A DNA stretch of 43,637 nucleotides from the NCBI GenBank assembly GCA_018240785.1, contig JAFEFC010000005.1, forward strand, positions 1 through 43,637, read 5' to 3'. Position 1 is the first letter of the stretch. The number at the start of each line of letters is the position of its first letter. A model generated the notes under the pieces. The model saw only the letters and a program-made list of their open reading frames with translations, was not told the DNA's origin and searched no databases. This DNA comes from Pseudomonadota bacterium (GTDB lineage: Bacteria; Pseudomonadota; Gammaproteobacteria; Burkholderiales; Rhodocyclaceae). Positions 32,486-41,937 of this stretch are shown here, piece after piece. A program made the position numbers and the translations under genes.

Positions 32486-34114
32486 ATGCGCATGCCGACG
32501 ACCGACTCACACCACTGGCGCGACATCGCGGCGGGGACCGCGGTCGCGGGCATGCTGCTGCCCGAGGCGGTGGCCTACGCGAGCATCGCCGGCGTGCCCA
32601 CCGTGCACGCGCTGATCGCCGCCCTGGTCGGGCTGTGCGTGTATCCGCTGTTCGGCAGCAGCCGCTTCGCCACCGTCGCCCCCACCTCATCGGCGGCGGC
32701 GATCTTCGCCTCCATGGTTGCCACCAGCGGAAGCGCCAGCGGCTACGCACTGGTGGGGCTCACCGGCGGCCTCTTCCTGCTCGCCGCGTTGTTCCGCATG
32801 GAGTTCCTCGCCGCCTTCATTTCACGCCCGGTGCTGCGCGGCTTTTCGTGGGCGCTGGCGTTCACCATCATCGTCAAGCAGTTGCCGCATCTCGCCGGCC
32901 TGCCTGCGGCCGGGGGAACGGTATTCCAGATCCTCGCCGAACTCTGGCATCGCGCCGGCGAATGGCAGGGGATGAGCATGCAGTGGGGGGCCGCCGCCAT
33001 CGCACTGTGGCTCGGGCTGTACCGCGCCCGGCGGCGCAGGCCGTGGCTTCAGCCTTCGCTGCTGACCATGGCGGCGGGCATCGCCGCATCGCACATGCTG
33101 CAGCCGGGCGCCGCCGGCATGAGCCTGGTCGGGCTGGTCGACCTTGAAGGCCTGTCGCTGCGGTGGCCGCAGCTCGACGAGCAGGGCTGGCTGCATGCTG
33201 CACAACTGTCGCCGGCGCTGCTGATGATCCTGTTCGCGGAGTCGTGGGGCGCCTCGCGCTCGCTGGCGCTGCAGAAGGGCGATGAGATCTCGGCGCGCCG
33301 CGAACTGCTGGCGCTCGGTGCGGCCAACCTCGCCACCAGCCTGGTGCAGGGCCTGCCGGTGGGAGCCGGGTTCTCGGCGTCGGCGGCAAGCTTCTCGGCC
33401 GGGGCCCGCAGCAAGCTGGCGGGCGTGGTCGCCGCCTGCGCCATCGCGCTCATCGTCTGGCTGCTGCGCGACGAGCTCGCCCTGCTGCCCCTGCCGGTGC
33501 TGGCGGCGATCGTGGTCTGCATCCTGCTGCACAACGTCAGCCCGAAGCCGCTGCTGTCCTCGCTGCGCGCCGGCAGCGACGCCTGGCTCGCGCTGGTCGC
33601 GATCGCCGGCGTGCTCACCACCGGCGTGCTGTCGGGCATGCTGTTCGCAGTGGGCCTGTCGGTGGCGCTGGCGATCAAGCGCTTCTCGCAGCCGATCTGG
33701 ACCGAGCTGGGGCAGTTGCCGGGCACGCGCGACTATGTCGACATCGCGCAGCACGCCGAGGCGGTGCGCCGGCCGGGCATGCTGATCGTGCGCCCGGAGG
33801 AGCCGGTGTTTTTCGCCAACGCGGAGCGCATCTTCCAGGAAGTGAGGGACGCCGCACGGCGCGACGACATCCGCTCGGTGATCCTGAGCATGGAGATCTG
33901 CGACGACCTCGACACCACCTCGGTGGAGGCGCTGGCCGAGCTGCGCTCCGACCTGGCGGCACGCAAGCAGGTGCTGAGCCTCGCCCGCCTCAAGGACCGG
34001 CCGCGCCAGGCGCTGCTGCGCTTCGACGCCACCACCAACGGCGGCCGCGCGACACACGCGGCGGAAAATCTCTTCTGGAGCGTGGACGACGCGGTGCAGG
34101 CGATGACGCACTGA
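32486..34114 (+). CDS. SulP-family anion transporter with STAS domain
   Basis: The 542-residue protein starts at 32486 (MRMPTTDSHHWRDIAAG); an ATG at 32492 is also possible. The membrane part (about 12-425) begins with the SulP signature AGMLLPEAVAYASIAGVPTV, followed by LFGSSRFATVAPTSSAAAIF. A C-terminal STAS domain (about 435-540) includes VILSMEICDDLDTTSVEALAEL. The family moves sulfate, bicarbonate or dicarboxylates. No carbonic anhydrase or sulfur gene is adjacent, so the substrate is open. Confidence 0.9.
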   Translation: MRMPTTDSHHWRDIAAGTAVAGMLLPEAVAYASIAGVPTVHALIAALVGLCVYPLFGSSRFATVAPTSSAAAIFASMVATSGSASGYALVGLTGGLFLLAALFRMEFLAAFISRPVLRGFSWALAFTIIVKQLPHLAGLPAAGGTVFQILAELWHRAGEWQGMSMQWGAAAIALWLGLYRARRRRPWLQPSLLTMAAGIAASHMLQPGAAGMSLVGLVDLEGLSLRWPQLDEQGWLHAAQLSPALLMILFAESWGASRSLALQKGDEISARRELLALGAANLATSLVQGLPVGAGFSASAASFSAGARSKLAGVVAACAIALIVWLLRDELALLPLPVLAAIVVCILLHNVSPKPLLSSLRAGSDAWLALVAIAGVLTTGVLSGMLFAVGLSVALAIKRFSQPIWTELGQLPGTRDYVDIAQHAEAVRRPGMLIVRPEEPVFFANAERIFQEVRDAARRDDIRSVILSMEICDDLDTTSVEALAELRSDLAARKQVLSLARLKDRPRQALLRFDATTNGGRATHAAENLFWSVDDAVQAMTH

Positions 34115-34144
34115 CGCACCACCGCCGTCCCGACCTACGACACC

Positions 34145-35347
34145 ATGGACATCATTCAACGAATCCGACAGTTCAACGCCGGCCGCGATCCCGAACGGCT
34201 CGCGCTCAAGTACCGCAGGATGCGCGAGGGCCCGTTCATCTTCCTGCGTGCGAGCTGCCACCTGTTCCAGGACCGCCTGACCGAACTCGGCGCCACGCCT
34301 GCGGCCCCGCTGGCCTGGCTGTGCGGCGACCTGCACCTGGAGAACTTCGGCAGCTACAAGGGCGACAACCGGCTGGTCTATTTCGACCTCAACGATTTCG
34401 ATGAGGCGGCGCTCGGCCCCGACACCCGCGAGCTGGTGCGCTTCCTGGCCAGCCTGCTGGTCGGCGCGGAGAGCCTGGCGCTGAGCCAGCGGCAAGCCCT
34501 CGAGCTGTGCGCCGCCTTCCTCGACGGCTATGCCGGCGCGCTGGCCGAAGGCAAGGCGCGCTGGGTCGAGCGCGACACTGCAGACGGCCTGGTGGCGGAC
34601 CTGCTCAAGTCGGTGCGCAAGCGGTCGCGCTCCCGGCTGCTCGACAGCCGCACCGAGCTGAACGGCAAGAAGCGCAGGATCCGCATCGACGGCGCGAAGA
34701 CGCTGCCGGCATCGGACGGCCAGCGCAGCCGCGTCACCGCCTTCATGGAGGAGTTCGCCGCGCGCCAGCCCGCGCCGCGCTTCTTCAGGCCGCTGGACGT
34801 TGCCCGCCGCATCTCGGGCAACGGCAGCCTGGGCGTGGAGCGCTACATCATCCTGGTGGAGGGCAAGGGCTCGCCCGACGGCAACTACCTGCTGGACCTG
34901 AAGGCAGCACAGCCATCCTCGCTGCTGCCCCACCTCGCGGCCAGGCAGCCGCAATGGGACAGCGAAGCCCAGCGCGTGGTGGCGGTGCAGCGGCGCATGC
35001 AGGCCATCTCCATGGCCTTCCTGCAGCCGGTGCGCCTCGACGGCCACTCCTGCGTGCTGCGCGCGCTGCAGCCGTCCGAGGACCGTGTCGATCTGACCGG
35101 GTGCAACAGGCGGCAGAAGCGGCTCGCCGGCCTGGTCCGGACGATGGGGGAAATCGTCGCCTGGGGCCAGTTGCGCAGCAGCGGCCGCGACGGTGCGGCC
35201 ATCGCCGATGCGCTCATCGATTTCGGCACGCACGCCGTATGGCGCGACGACCTGATCGAGCTTGCCCGGCAATGCGCCGCGGTCGTGCAAGACGACTGGA
35301 CCACCTTCTGCGCCGCCTACGACGACGGCGCGTTCCGCATCGACTGA
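34145..35347 (+). CDS. DUF2252 family protein
   Basis: The 400-residue protein has the DUF2252 motifs GDLHLENFG (61-69) and FDLNDFDE (80-87), the H-x-x-N and D-x-D elements that recall kinase-like phosphotransferase folds. MREGPFIFLRASCHLF (26-41) is also typical. The reaction is not established for the family; a protein- or small-molecule-kinase-like activity is inference. It lies 30 nt after the SulP gene and is probably co-transcribed with it. Confidence 0.87.
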   Translation: MDIIQRIRQFNAGRDPERLALKYRRMREGPFIFLRASCHLFQDRLTELGATPAAPLAWLCGDLHLENFGSYKGDNRLVYFDLNDFDEAALGPDTRELVRFLASLLVGAESLALSQRQALELCAAFLDGYAGALAEGKARWVERDTADGLVADLLKSVRKRSRSRLLDSRTELNGKKRRIRIDGAKTLPASDGQRSRVTAFMEEFAARQPAPRFFRPLDVARRISGNGSLGVERYIILVEGKGSPDGNYLLDLKAAQPSSLLPHLAARQPQWDSEAQRVVAVQRRMQAISMAFLQPVRLDGHSCVLRALQPSEDRVDLTGCNRRQKRLAGLVRTMGEIVAWGQLRSSGRDGAAIADALIDFGTHAVWRDDLIELARQCAAVVQDDWTTFCAAYDDGAFRID

Positions 35348-35380
35348 ACCCGCGGCCGCGGCCCCTCGCCGCGCGCCGCG

Positions 35381-36397
35381 TCAGATCAGGTCCGCGGCCT
35401 TGAGCTCCGCCTTCACATAGGCGTAGGTGACCGGCGCGATCGCAAGCCCGCCGGGCCCGAACAGGCGCTCCATGACCAGCATGGCGAGCAGGATCTCCCA
35501 TGCCTTGGCACCGATCTGTTCGCCAACCACCTTGCCGATCACCAGCCATTCGAGCTTGTGCACCAGGATCAGGAAGGCGAGCGACAGCACCGCGGCCAGC
35601 GCGGACACCGACAGGCTGATCAGCACGATGATGGTGTTGGAGATCAGGTTGCCGGCCACCGGCAGGAAGCCGACGAGCCAGGTCACCAGGATCATCGTCT
35701 TGACGAAGGGCAGCGAGATGCCGATCGCCGGCAACACTCCCAGCAGGTAGATGCCGGTGAGGGTCGCGTTGATGGTGGCGATCTTGCCCTGCGCCACGAA
35801 CACGGTGCGGAACATCGCGTAGAAGCGCTCGATGCGCTCGCTCAGGGCCTGCGCGAGGGGGCGCTGCTGATGCGGCTCGTCGACCTCCTGCACCGCGACA
35901 AGGGCGGCGACGAGCATGCCGATCAGGATCTGCACCACGCCCACGCCCGCCTCCTTGCCGGCCAGGCGCAGCTCCGCCGCATGCTCGCGCAGCCAGTGCA
36001 CCACCGCGTCCTTCAGGTCCGCCGCGGTACTCGGCAGGCTGGCGAGCACCCACTGCGGCAGGATGCCGTTCGCGCTGTCGATGGTCTCGGCGATCTTCAC
36101 CCACAGCGCGTCCAGGCCCGAGCCGCTGTGCAGCAGCACCGCGATCCACAGCCCCGCCTTCACCAGGCCGCCGACGACGAGGATGGCGATGCCCAGCGTG
36201 GCGAGCACCTTGGCGTTGTGCCCCGAAGCGATGCGCCCCACCAGCGGCTGCGCCAGTTGCACCAGCAGGAACACCAGCAGCCCGCTGAATAGCGCCCCGG
36301 CCATGTGGGTGGCCAGCACCCCGAGCAGGCCCGCGGAAAAAAGCAGGTAGGAGGCTGCCAGCGGCGGCGGCGGAAAGTCGATGTCCTGGAGTTTCAT
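35381..36397 (-). CDS. AI-2E family transporter (TqsA/PerM-like)
   Basis: The 338-residue inner-membrane protein has about seven to eight helices: two near the N-terminus, a large soluble loop (about 95-190), then a helix cluster with LPAIGISLPFVKTMILVTWL and GFLPVAGNLISNT. This is the AI-2E/PerM layout. Members export autoinducer-2 or act as Na+/H+ antiporters, so the name does not prove a role in signalling. It converges with the DUF2252 gene. Confidence 0.85.
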   Translation of the reverse strand: MKLQDIDFPPPPLAASYLLFSAGLLGVLATHMAGALFSGLLVFLLVQLAQPLVGRIASGHNAKVLATLGIAILVVGGLVKAGLWIAVLLHSGSGLDALWVKIAETIDSANGILPQWVLASLPSTAADLKDAVVHWLREHAAELRLAGKEAGVGVVQILIGMLVAALVAVQEVDEPHQQRPLAQALSERIERFYAMFRTVFVAQGKIATINATLTGIYLLGVLPAIGISLPFVKTMILVTWLVGFLPVAGNLISNTIIVLISLSVSALAAVLSLAFLILVHKLEWLVIGKVVGEQIGAKAWEILLAMLVMERLFGPGGLAIAPVTYAYVKAELKAADLI

Positions 36398-36660
36398 GCG
36401 GCAGTCGCTGACGATGTCGAGATAGGCGGATTGTCGGCGATCTGGCCGTCGCGGTGGGGGCTCGCAGCCCGCGGAAGGACGATCGCCGCCGTTGGTACCG
36501 TCCTGGCCGCGATCCGAACCCCATCGCGGCTGCCGCCGCTCCCACCGGGCACCGGCCCGGGTGTTGCCGCTGTCCGGCAGCGGCGCTATCGTCGGACCAG
36601 TGGCATGCGGGTGCCCCTGCGGACGACGCCGACATGCCTGCCGGGCAAGAGAGCGAGGCG

Positions 36661-39402
36661 ATGAAGATCCACCAACTGCCGGTCGCCGAAGCGCTGGCCA
36701 GCGTGCATGGCCACGCCGAAGGCCTCGACGCGGCCGAGGCCCTGCAGCGCCTCACCGAATACGGCCCCAACACCGTCGCCGCCGAAACCCGCGAGCCGCT
36801 CGGCCTGCGCCTGGCGCGCGAATACTTCCACTTCTTCTCGCTGATCCTGTGGGTCGCCGCCGCGCTCGCCCTGCTCGCCGAATGGCAGGCGCCGGGCGAA
36901 GGCATGGCGAAGGTAGGCATCAGCATCGTCGCGGTGATCGTCATCAGCGGCAGCTTCTCGTTCTGGCAGGAGCACCGCATCGAGCGCTCGCTGGCCGCGC
37001 TGCGGCAACTGCTGCCGCAGCAGATCCAGGTGCTGCGCGCGGGCTGCGTCACCGCGCTGCCGGTGGAGCGGCTGGTGCCCGGCGACATCGTCGCGATCGA
37101 GGCCGGACAGCGCGTGCCGGCCGACTGCCGGCTGATCGAGGCGCATCAGGTCCGCGTCGACATGGCGACCATCACCGGCGAGTCCGCACCCCGCGCGCGC
37201 GACGCCCAGGCTTCGATCGAAGAGCAATGGACGGCGGCGCGCAACATCCTGCTCGCCGGAACGGCGGTGGTGTCCGGCCGCGGTCGCGCACTGGTGTTCG
37301 CCACCGGCGCGCGCACCGAATTCGGCAGGATCGCGCGCCTGACGCAGACGGCCGGCGACGTCGTGTCGCCGCTGCGCCTCGAGCTGGCGCGGCTGAGCCG
37401 ACGCATCGCCGTCATCGCGGTGTCGATCGGCGCGGCTTTCCTCATCGTCGGCACCGTGCTGGGCATGCCCTTCTGGCGCGACCTGATCTTCTCGATCGGC
37501 ATCATCGTCGCGATGGTCCCCGAAGGCCTGCTGCCGACGCTGACCCTGGCGCTGGTGCTCGCCTCGCAGCGCATGGCCCGGCGCCAGGTGCTGATCCGCC
37601 ACCTTCCCGCGGTCGAAACCCTGGGCTCGGCGACCGTGATCTGCACCGACAAGACCGGCACGCTGACCGAGAACCGCATGCGCGTGCACAGCCTGCTGGC
37701 CGGCGCGGACCTGCGCCCGCTGGCCGACTTCGAACGCGATGCGCCCGCGCGCGGCCACCATCGCCACCTCGTCGCGGCCGCCGGCGCCTGCCACAGCCTG
37801 GAGGATTCCATGGTCGATGGGCGTCATGCGCTGCAGGGCGACCCGATGGAAATCGCCCTCGTTGCCATGGCGGACAGGCTGGGCGCTCCCCATCGCGGCC
37901 TGCGCCGCGTCGACGAGCACCCGTTCGACAGCGACCGCATGCGCCAGTCGGTGCTGGTCGAGGACGCCGCCGGCAAGCGCAGCCTGTATTGCAAGGGCGC
38001 CCCGGAGACGGTGCTGCCGCTGTGCACCCGGATCGCGCTCGACGGCGACACCGCGCCGCTCGATGCGGCCCGGCGCTCAGCCATCCGCCAGGCCCAGGAA
38101 GACATGGCGGCGCGCGGCCTGCGCGTGCTCGCCTTCGCCTGGCGCGAGGCCGGGCAGGCGGGCGAGGACGCGATGAGCGAGCGCGAGCTGGTGTTCTGCG
38201 GCCTGGTCGGGCTCGAGGATCCGCCACGGGGGGAAGTGCCGGCCGCCATCCGCACCTGCCGCGAGGCCGGCATCCGCGTGATCATGGTCACCGGCGACCA
38301 TCCGCAGACGGCGGTGGCGGTGGCGCGCGAGATCGGCCTGGTGCAGTCGGCCGAGCCGGTTGTCATCACCGGCGCGGAACTGCAGCGCCTGTCGGCGACG
38401 CAACTGCAGATCGCGCTCGATGCGCCCGACCTGGTGTTCGCCCGCCTGGCGGCCGACCAGAAGATGCGCATCGTGCAGGCGCTGCGCGACAAGCAGCACA
38501 TCGTCGCGGTGACCGGCGACGGCGTGAACGACGCGCCGGCGCTGAAGGCCGCCCACATCGGCATCGCCATGGGGCGCTCGGGCACCGACGTCGCACGCGA
38601 GGCCGCCGACATGGTGCTGCTCGACGACAACTTCGCCAGCATCGTCAGCGCGGTGGAGGAAGGCCGGGCGCTGTTCGGCAACATCCGCCGCTTCCTCACC
38701 TACGTGCTGGTGCACAACGTCGCCGAGCTGGTGCCCTTCCTCGCCTTCGCGCTGTTCCGCGTGCCGGTGGCGCTGACGCCGATCCAGGCGCTGGCGATCG
38801 ACATGGGCACCGACTCGCTGACGGCGCTCGGGCTGGGCGCCGAACGGCCCGACCCGCAGGCGATGCGGCAGCCGCCACGACGGCGCGACCAGCGCCTGCT
38901 CGACCTGCCGCTGGCCCTGCGCGCCTACCTGTTCCTCGGCGTGATCGAGGCGGCCGGCGCGATGTCCGCCTTCCTGTTCGTGCTCCACCAGGGCGGCTGG
39001 CGCTACGGCCAGATGCCCGAAGTGGACGACCCGCTCTACCTGCAGGCGACCACCGCGGCGCTGTGCGCGATCATCGTCATGCAGGTGGTCAACGTCTTCC
39101 TGTGCCGCAGTCCGGTGCGCTCGATCGGCACCACCGGCCTCGGCGGCAACCGCTGGATCCTCGCCGGCGTGGCGCTCGAGCTGGCCCTGCTCGCGCTCTT
39201 CGCCTACACACCCTGGGGCAACGCGCTGCTCGGGACGGCCGCGCCACCGGCAGCGGTGTGGGGGTGGATCCTCGGCTTCGCGCTGTGCATGCTGGTGCTG
39301 GAGGAAGCGCGCAAGGCCGTGCTGCGGCACCGGCTGTCCGCCACGCCATCACCGTCCGGCCTTCCCCGCTCATCGCCGCGTGGGCGAGAATCCGCCCCAT
39401 GA
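36661..39402 (+). CDS. P2-type cation-transporting ATPase
   Basis: The 913-residue pump starts at 36661 (MKIHQLPVAEALASV), with GAGG just upstream. It has an N-terminal cation-ATPase domain (5-70), TGES (172-175), the phosphorylated Asp330 in CTDKTGTLTENRM, and the hinge TGDGVNDAPALKAAHIGIAM. The C-terminal six-helix region is present. The TM4 motif is VAMVPEGLLPTLTLAL. PEGLL is typical of Na+/K+- and H+/K+-ATPases rather than the PEGLP of Ca2+ pumps, so Na+ or K+ transport is a possibility. Its stop overlaps the amidase start by 4 nt. Confidence 0.92.
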   Translation: MKIHQLPVAEALASVHGHAEGLDAAEALQRLTEYGPNTVAAETREPLGLRLAREYFHFFSLILWVAAALALLAEWQAPGEGMAKVGISIVAVIVISGSFSFWQEHRIERSLAALRQLLPQQIQVLRAGCVTALPVERLVPGDIVAIEAGQRVPADCRLIEAHQVRVDMATITGESAPRARDAQASIEEQWTAARNILLAGTAVVSGRGRALVFATGARTEFGRIARLTQTAGDVVSPLRLELARLSRRIAVIAVSIGAAFLIVGTVLGMPFWRDLIFSIGIIVAMVPEGLLPTLTLALVLASQRMARRQVLIRHLPAVETLGSATVICTDKTGTLTENRMRVHSLLAGADLRPLADFERDAPARGHHRHLVAAAGACHSLEDSMVDGRHALQGDPMEIALVAMADRLGAPHRGLRRVDEHPFDSDRMRQSVLVEDAAGKRSLYCKGAPETVLPLCTRIALDGDTAPLDAARRSAIRQAQEDMAARGLRVLAFAWREAGQAGEDAMSERELVFCGLVGLEDPPRGEVPAAIRTCREAGIRVIMVTGDHPQTAVAVAREIGLVQSAEPVVITGAELQRLSATQLQIALDAPDLVFARLAADQKMRIVQALRDKQHIVAVTGDGVNDAPALKAAHIGIAMGRSGTDVAREAADMVLLDDNFASIVSAVEEGRALFGNIRRFLTYVLVHNVAELVPFLAFALFRVPVALTPIQALAIDMGTDSLTALGLGAERPDPQAMRQPPRRRDQRLLDLPLALRAYLFLGVIEAAGAMSAFLFVLHQGGWRYGQMPEVDDPLYLQATTAALCAIIVMQVVNVFLCRSPVRSIGTTGLGGNRWILAGVALELALLALFAYTPWGNALLGTAAPPAAVWGWILGFALCMLVLEEARKAVLRHRLSATPSPSGLPRSSPRGRESAP

Positions 39403-40196
39403 TGCTCCGCTCGCCGCGCCCTCGCCTCCTGGCCAGCGCCCGCCACCGCCGGGCCGCCGTCCTTGTCAGCACCCTTGTCGCCACGCTCCTCGCCGCCTGC
39501 GCGCCGATCGCGCCGCGCGGCATGCAGGGCGCGACCTTCGTGCCTTCGCCCAATTTCGACGAGCGGCGGCCCGACCTGGTGGTGATCCACCACACCAGCA
39601 GCGACTCCCAGCAGCAGGCGCTGCGCACGCTGACCTCGCCGGCGCGCAAGGTCAGCGCGCACTACCTGATCGGCCGCGACGGCCAGATCCTGCAACTGGT
39701 GGACGAGCGCGCCCGGGCCTGGCATGCGGGGCTGTCGCACTGGGGCGGCAGCACCGACGTCAACTCGAGCTCCATCGGCATCGAGCTCGACAACAACGGC
39801 GACGAGCCCTTCGCCGATGCGCAGATCGACGCGCTGCTCGTCCTGCTGGAGGACCTGCGCACGCGCTACCGCCTTCCCGCGGCGAACTTCGTCGGCCACG
39901 CCGACGTCGCCCCGGCGCGCAAGGCCGACCCGAGCGCCTGGTTTCCGTGGCGCAGGCTGGCTGAAAAGGGATTCGGCCTGTGGTGCGAGCCGCCGCTGCC
40001 GCCCGCGCCGGAAGGCTTCGAGCTCGCGCTGGCACTCACCGCGCTGGGCTACGACCCGGCCGCGCCGGACGCCTCGCGGCAGGCCTTCCTGCTGCACTTC
40101 GCCGGCGGCGAGGAGACCCTGCCGCAGGAGGACGTCAACGCGCTGGCCTACTGTCTGGTGCAGCAGAAGCCCGCCGCCAGCCGCTACGCGCGCTGA
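39399..40196 (+). CDS. N-acetylmuramoyl-L-alanine amidase lipoprotein (AmiD-like)
   Basis: The 265-residue protein has a lipoprotein signal ending in the lipobox LLAAC (about 30-34), so it is expected to be anchored in the outer membrane. The Amidase_2 domain (about 50-205) carries the zinc ligands and partners seen as VVIHHTSS, AHYLIGRDG, WHAGLSHWGG and the late GHADVAPARKADP. A peptidoglycan-binding-like helical segment follows. It cleaves the MurNAc-L-Ala bond of muropeptides. The start is the ATG overlapping the ATPase stop (a second ATG at 39402 also fits). Confidence 0.9.
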   Translation: MMLRSPRPRLLASARHRRAAVLVSTLVATLLAACAPIAPRGMQGATFVPSPNFDERRPDLVVIHHTSSDSQQQALRTLTSPARKVSAHYLIGRDGQILQLVDERARAWHAGLSHWGGSTDVNSSSIGIELDNNGDEPFADAQIDALLVLLEDLRTRYRLPAANFVGHADVAPARKADPSAWFPWRRLAEKGFGLWCEPPLPPAPEGFELALALTALGYDPAAPDASRQAFLLHFAGGEETLPQEDVNALAYCLVQQKPAASRYAR

Positions 40197-40295
40197 CTGC
40201 TGCGCCCGCGCCGGCCGTGCGGCCGGCCCGAAGTCGATGCGACGCACACGCGGACGTTCACTGCGTTGGACGAGTTCGACGAGCGTGACGGAGGC

Positions 40296-41621
40296 TCAAC
40301 TGCCCGCGGCGTGGAGCTGGTTCAGTTGCCGAGCGACGATGTCGTGGTTGAGCCACAGCACCGGGCCAGCGGGCGCCGACGACTCGCGGAACATCAGGGC
40401 GCCGGTGGACTCCACCACCAGGGCGCTGAGCAGGTCGGTGATCAGCGCGCCGCGGTCCTTGTGCATGCCCACGATGGCGTCCGAGGTGCCGATCTGCAGG
40501 TCGGCCTGGGCCGCTGCGTTGGGCATCGGCCACGCGGCGAAGTCACGGAAGGGCTGCATCACCTCGCTGCCCTGGAAGTCGGCGACCTTGCGCAGCACGT
40601 CTTCCACCGCGATGCCGTCGGCCAGCAGCGCGCCGCAGGCCTGCCACTGCGCCTCGGCCCAGGCACCCCCGCCCTCCCGCTTCAGCGCCTCGAGGAGCGA
40701 GATCAGCGGCAGCTCGACCCCGGCAAAGACGTCGGTCGAGTTGGTGCGGATTTCCGGGCAGTTGTACACCGTCGCCTTGATACCCTCGGCCCAGGCCGCC
40801 TGGGCGATGCGTTCGAGCCGCATCTTGGCGTAACCCTGGGTGTAGTTGGTGTAGGTCTGCCACTGGTAGCGGCCGTCGATGAGGATCTCGGTGCCGTGGT
40901 AGCCGTAGGCCGTGTAACGCACTTGTCCGCCCGACGCTTCCACACGGGCGCGGATCGCCGCACTGCCCTCGATCAGATGCTGGAAGGTAATGGCCGACAC
41001 CTCGTCGAAATTCTGCAGGATCAGCTTGCCCAGGTCGCTGTCGAGCAGGGTCTGCGACGGCATGAAGCGGTCGCCGCGCCCCTTGTAGATGCGATTGGCG
41101 ATCACCATGAACACCTTGGCCCGGGGAATGCCACCGGCCATGGTGTGGGCGAACAACACGTTGCGGCCGTCCGCGATCAGGCCGTCGATCAACGCCATGG
41201 CCTCGGCCACCGCGCTGCGGAAGCGCCGGGTGCCGAGCTCGCGGCATTTCTCGATGTGGGCCCAGTCGAGCGTGTCGTGCTCCCAGGTCTTCAGCGTCAT
41301 CTTGTTGAGCAGGTCCGTCGGCGTCGGCTCGCCGGCCGGCGCATCGAGATCGAAACCGGCCATCAGCGGCACGTTGATGATCCTGCCGCCCAGGCTGGCC
41401 TCGGCCGCCGCCAGCTCGTCGGCGTCGAGGGGGCGCAGCGCGTTGTTCTCGTCGCGCCGCCCGACGGTGATGCCGACGATCTGCATCCCTGCCTTGCGTG
41501 CCTGGTCGACAAGGCCGGTGGCATAGCCGCGGCCGAAAAGCTCGCCGAACAGCACGAACACGTCGCCCTCGCGAAAGAGGCTGGTCTGCGGAATCTGCTT
41601 CAGGGGGGTCGGTGCGTTCAT
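40296..41621 (-). CDS. FabMG-like enoyl-ACP reductase family protein
   Basis: The 441-residue protein begins FREGDVFVLFGELFGRGYAT, with a Rossmann-type glycine motif G26-E-L-F-G30-R-G32 (G-x3-G-x-G). It also carries a Y257-x8-K266 pair (YTNYTQGYAK), the spacing used by FabV enoyl-ACP reductases. The overall sequence looks like the FabMG family described from triclosan-tolerance screens. I place it by memory of family members, not by alignment. It would reduce trans-2-enoyl-ACP in fatty acid synthesis, possibly as an isozyme insensitive to FabI inhibitors. No other fatty acid gene is adjacent. Confidence 0.6.
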   Translation of the reverse strand: MNAPTPLKQIPQTSLFREGDVFVLFGELFGRGYATGLVDQARKAGMQIVGITVGRRDENNALRPLDADELAAAEASLGGRIINVPLMAGFDLDAPAGEPTPTDLLNKMTLKTWEHDTLDWAHIEKCRELGTRRFRSAVAEAMALIDGLIADGRNVLFAHTMAGGIPRAKVFMVIANRIYKGRGDRFMPSQTLLDSDLGKLILQNFDEVSAITFQHLIEGSAAIRARVEASGGQVRYTAYGYHGTEILIDGRYQWQTYTNYTQGYAKMRLERIAQAAWAEGIKATVYNCPEIRTNSTDVFAGVELPLISLLEALKREGGGAWAEAQWQACGALLADGIAVEDVLRKVADFQGSEVMQPFRDFAAWPMPNAAAQADLQIGTSDAIVGMHKDRGALITDLLSALVVESTGALMFRESSAPAGPVLWLNHDIVARQLNQLHAAGS

Positions 41622-41688
41622 ATCGATGTGCGGATTCTGTGGTGGGTGGACGGAAGACGTCCCGGGATTCTACCCAGTCAAGCATCGC

Positions 41689-41718
41689 CCGCCGCAGGCC
41701 TGCGGCGGAAATTCCGCC
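41689..41718. other. Two overlapping, mutually exclusive stem-loops
   Basis: CCGCCGCAGG-CCTGCGGCGG (41689-41708) is a perfect 20-bp palindrome. GGCGGAA-A-TTCCGCC (41704-41718) is a perfect inverted repeat that shares its bases 41704-41708, so only one can form at a time. They lie in the 215-nt gap between divergent genes. A third hairpin (CCGGCC-N6-GGCCGG) follows near 41733-41750. Confidence 0.5.
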
Positions 41719-41836
41719 CGCCAGCCATGTTGCCGGCCCTGCCAGGCCGGTGTGGCGACCGGCCACGATGGCCTGTCGGCGAGACGGACTACACTGAAAA
41801 CATGGGCAGGAAGCAGTGATCGGTTGGAGTGGAAGC

Positions 41837-41935
41837 ATGGCGTGCGACATCATCGGCAACGTTCACGTCGGGGCGTGCAGGCTCGAGGCCCCGCCGCAGC
41901 GGCTCGGCCTCCGCTCCTTCGTCGGAGTGGGGTGA
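41837..41935 (+). CDS. Small ORF before the phosphatase gene
   Basis: A 32-residue frame (starting MACDIIGNVHVGAC) has a good GGAGTGGAAG ribosome site. It ends 2 nt before the phosphatase ATG. It could be a translated leader peptide that couples to the phosphatase gene, or a gene fragment. I do not recognise it. Confidence 0.3.
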   Translation: MACDIIGNVHVGACRLEAPPQRLGLRSFVGVG

Positions 41936-41937
41936 GC

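Noticed and set aside
41640-41690. TTGACT and TAGAAT upstream of the FabMG-like gene
   Set aside because: The two elements are only 3 nt apart in the leftward reading and cannot form one promoter.
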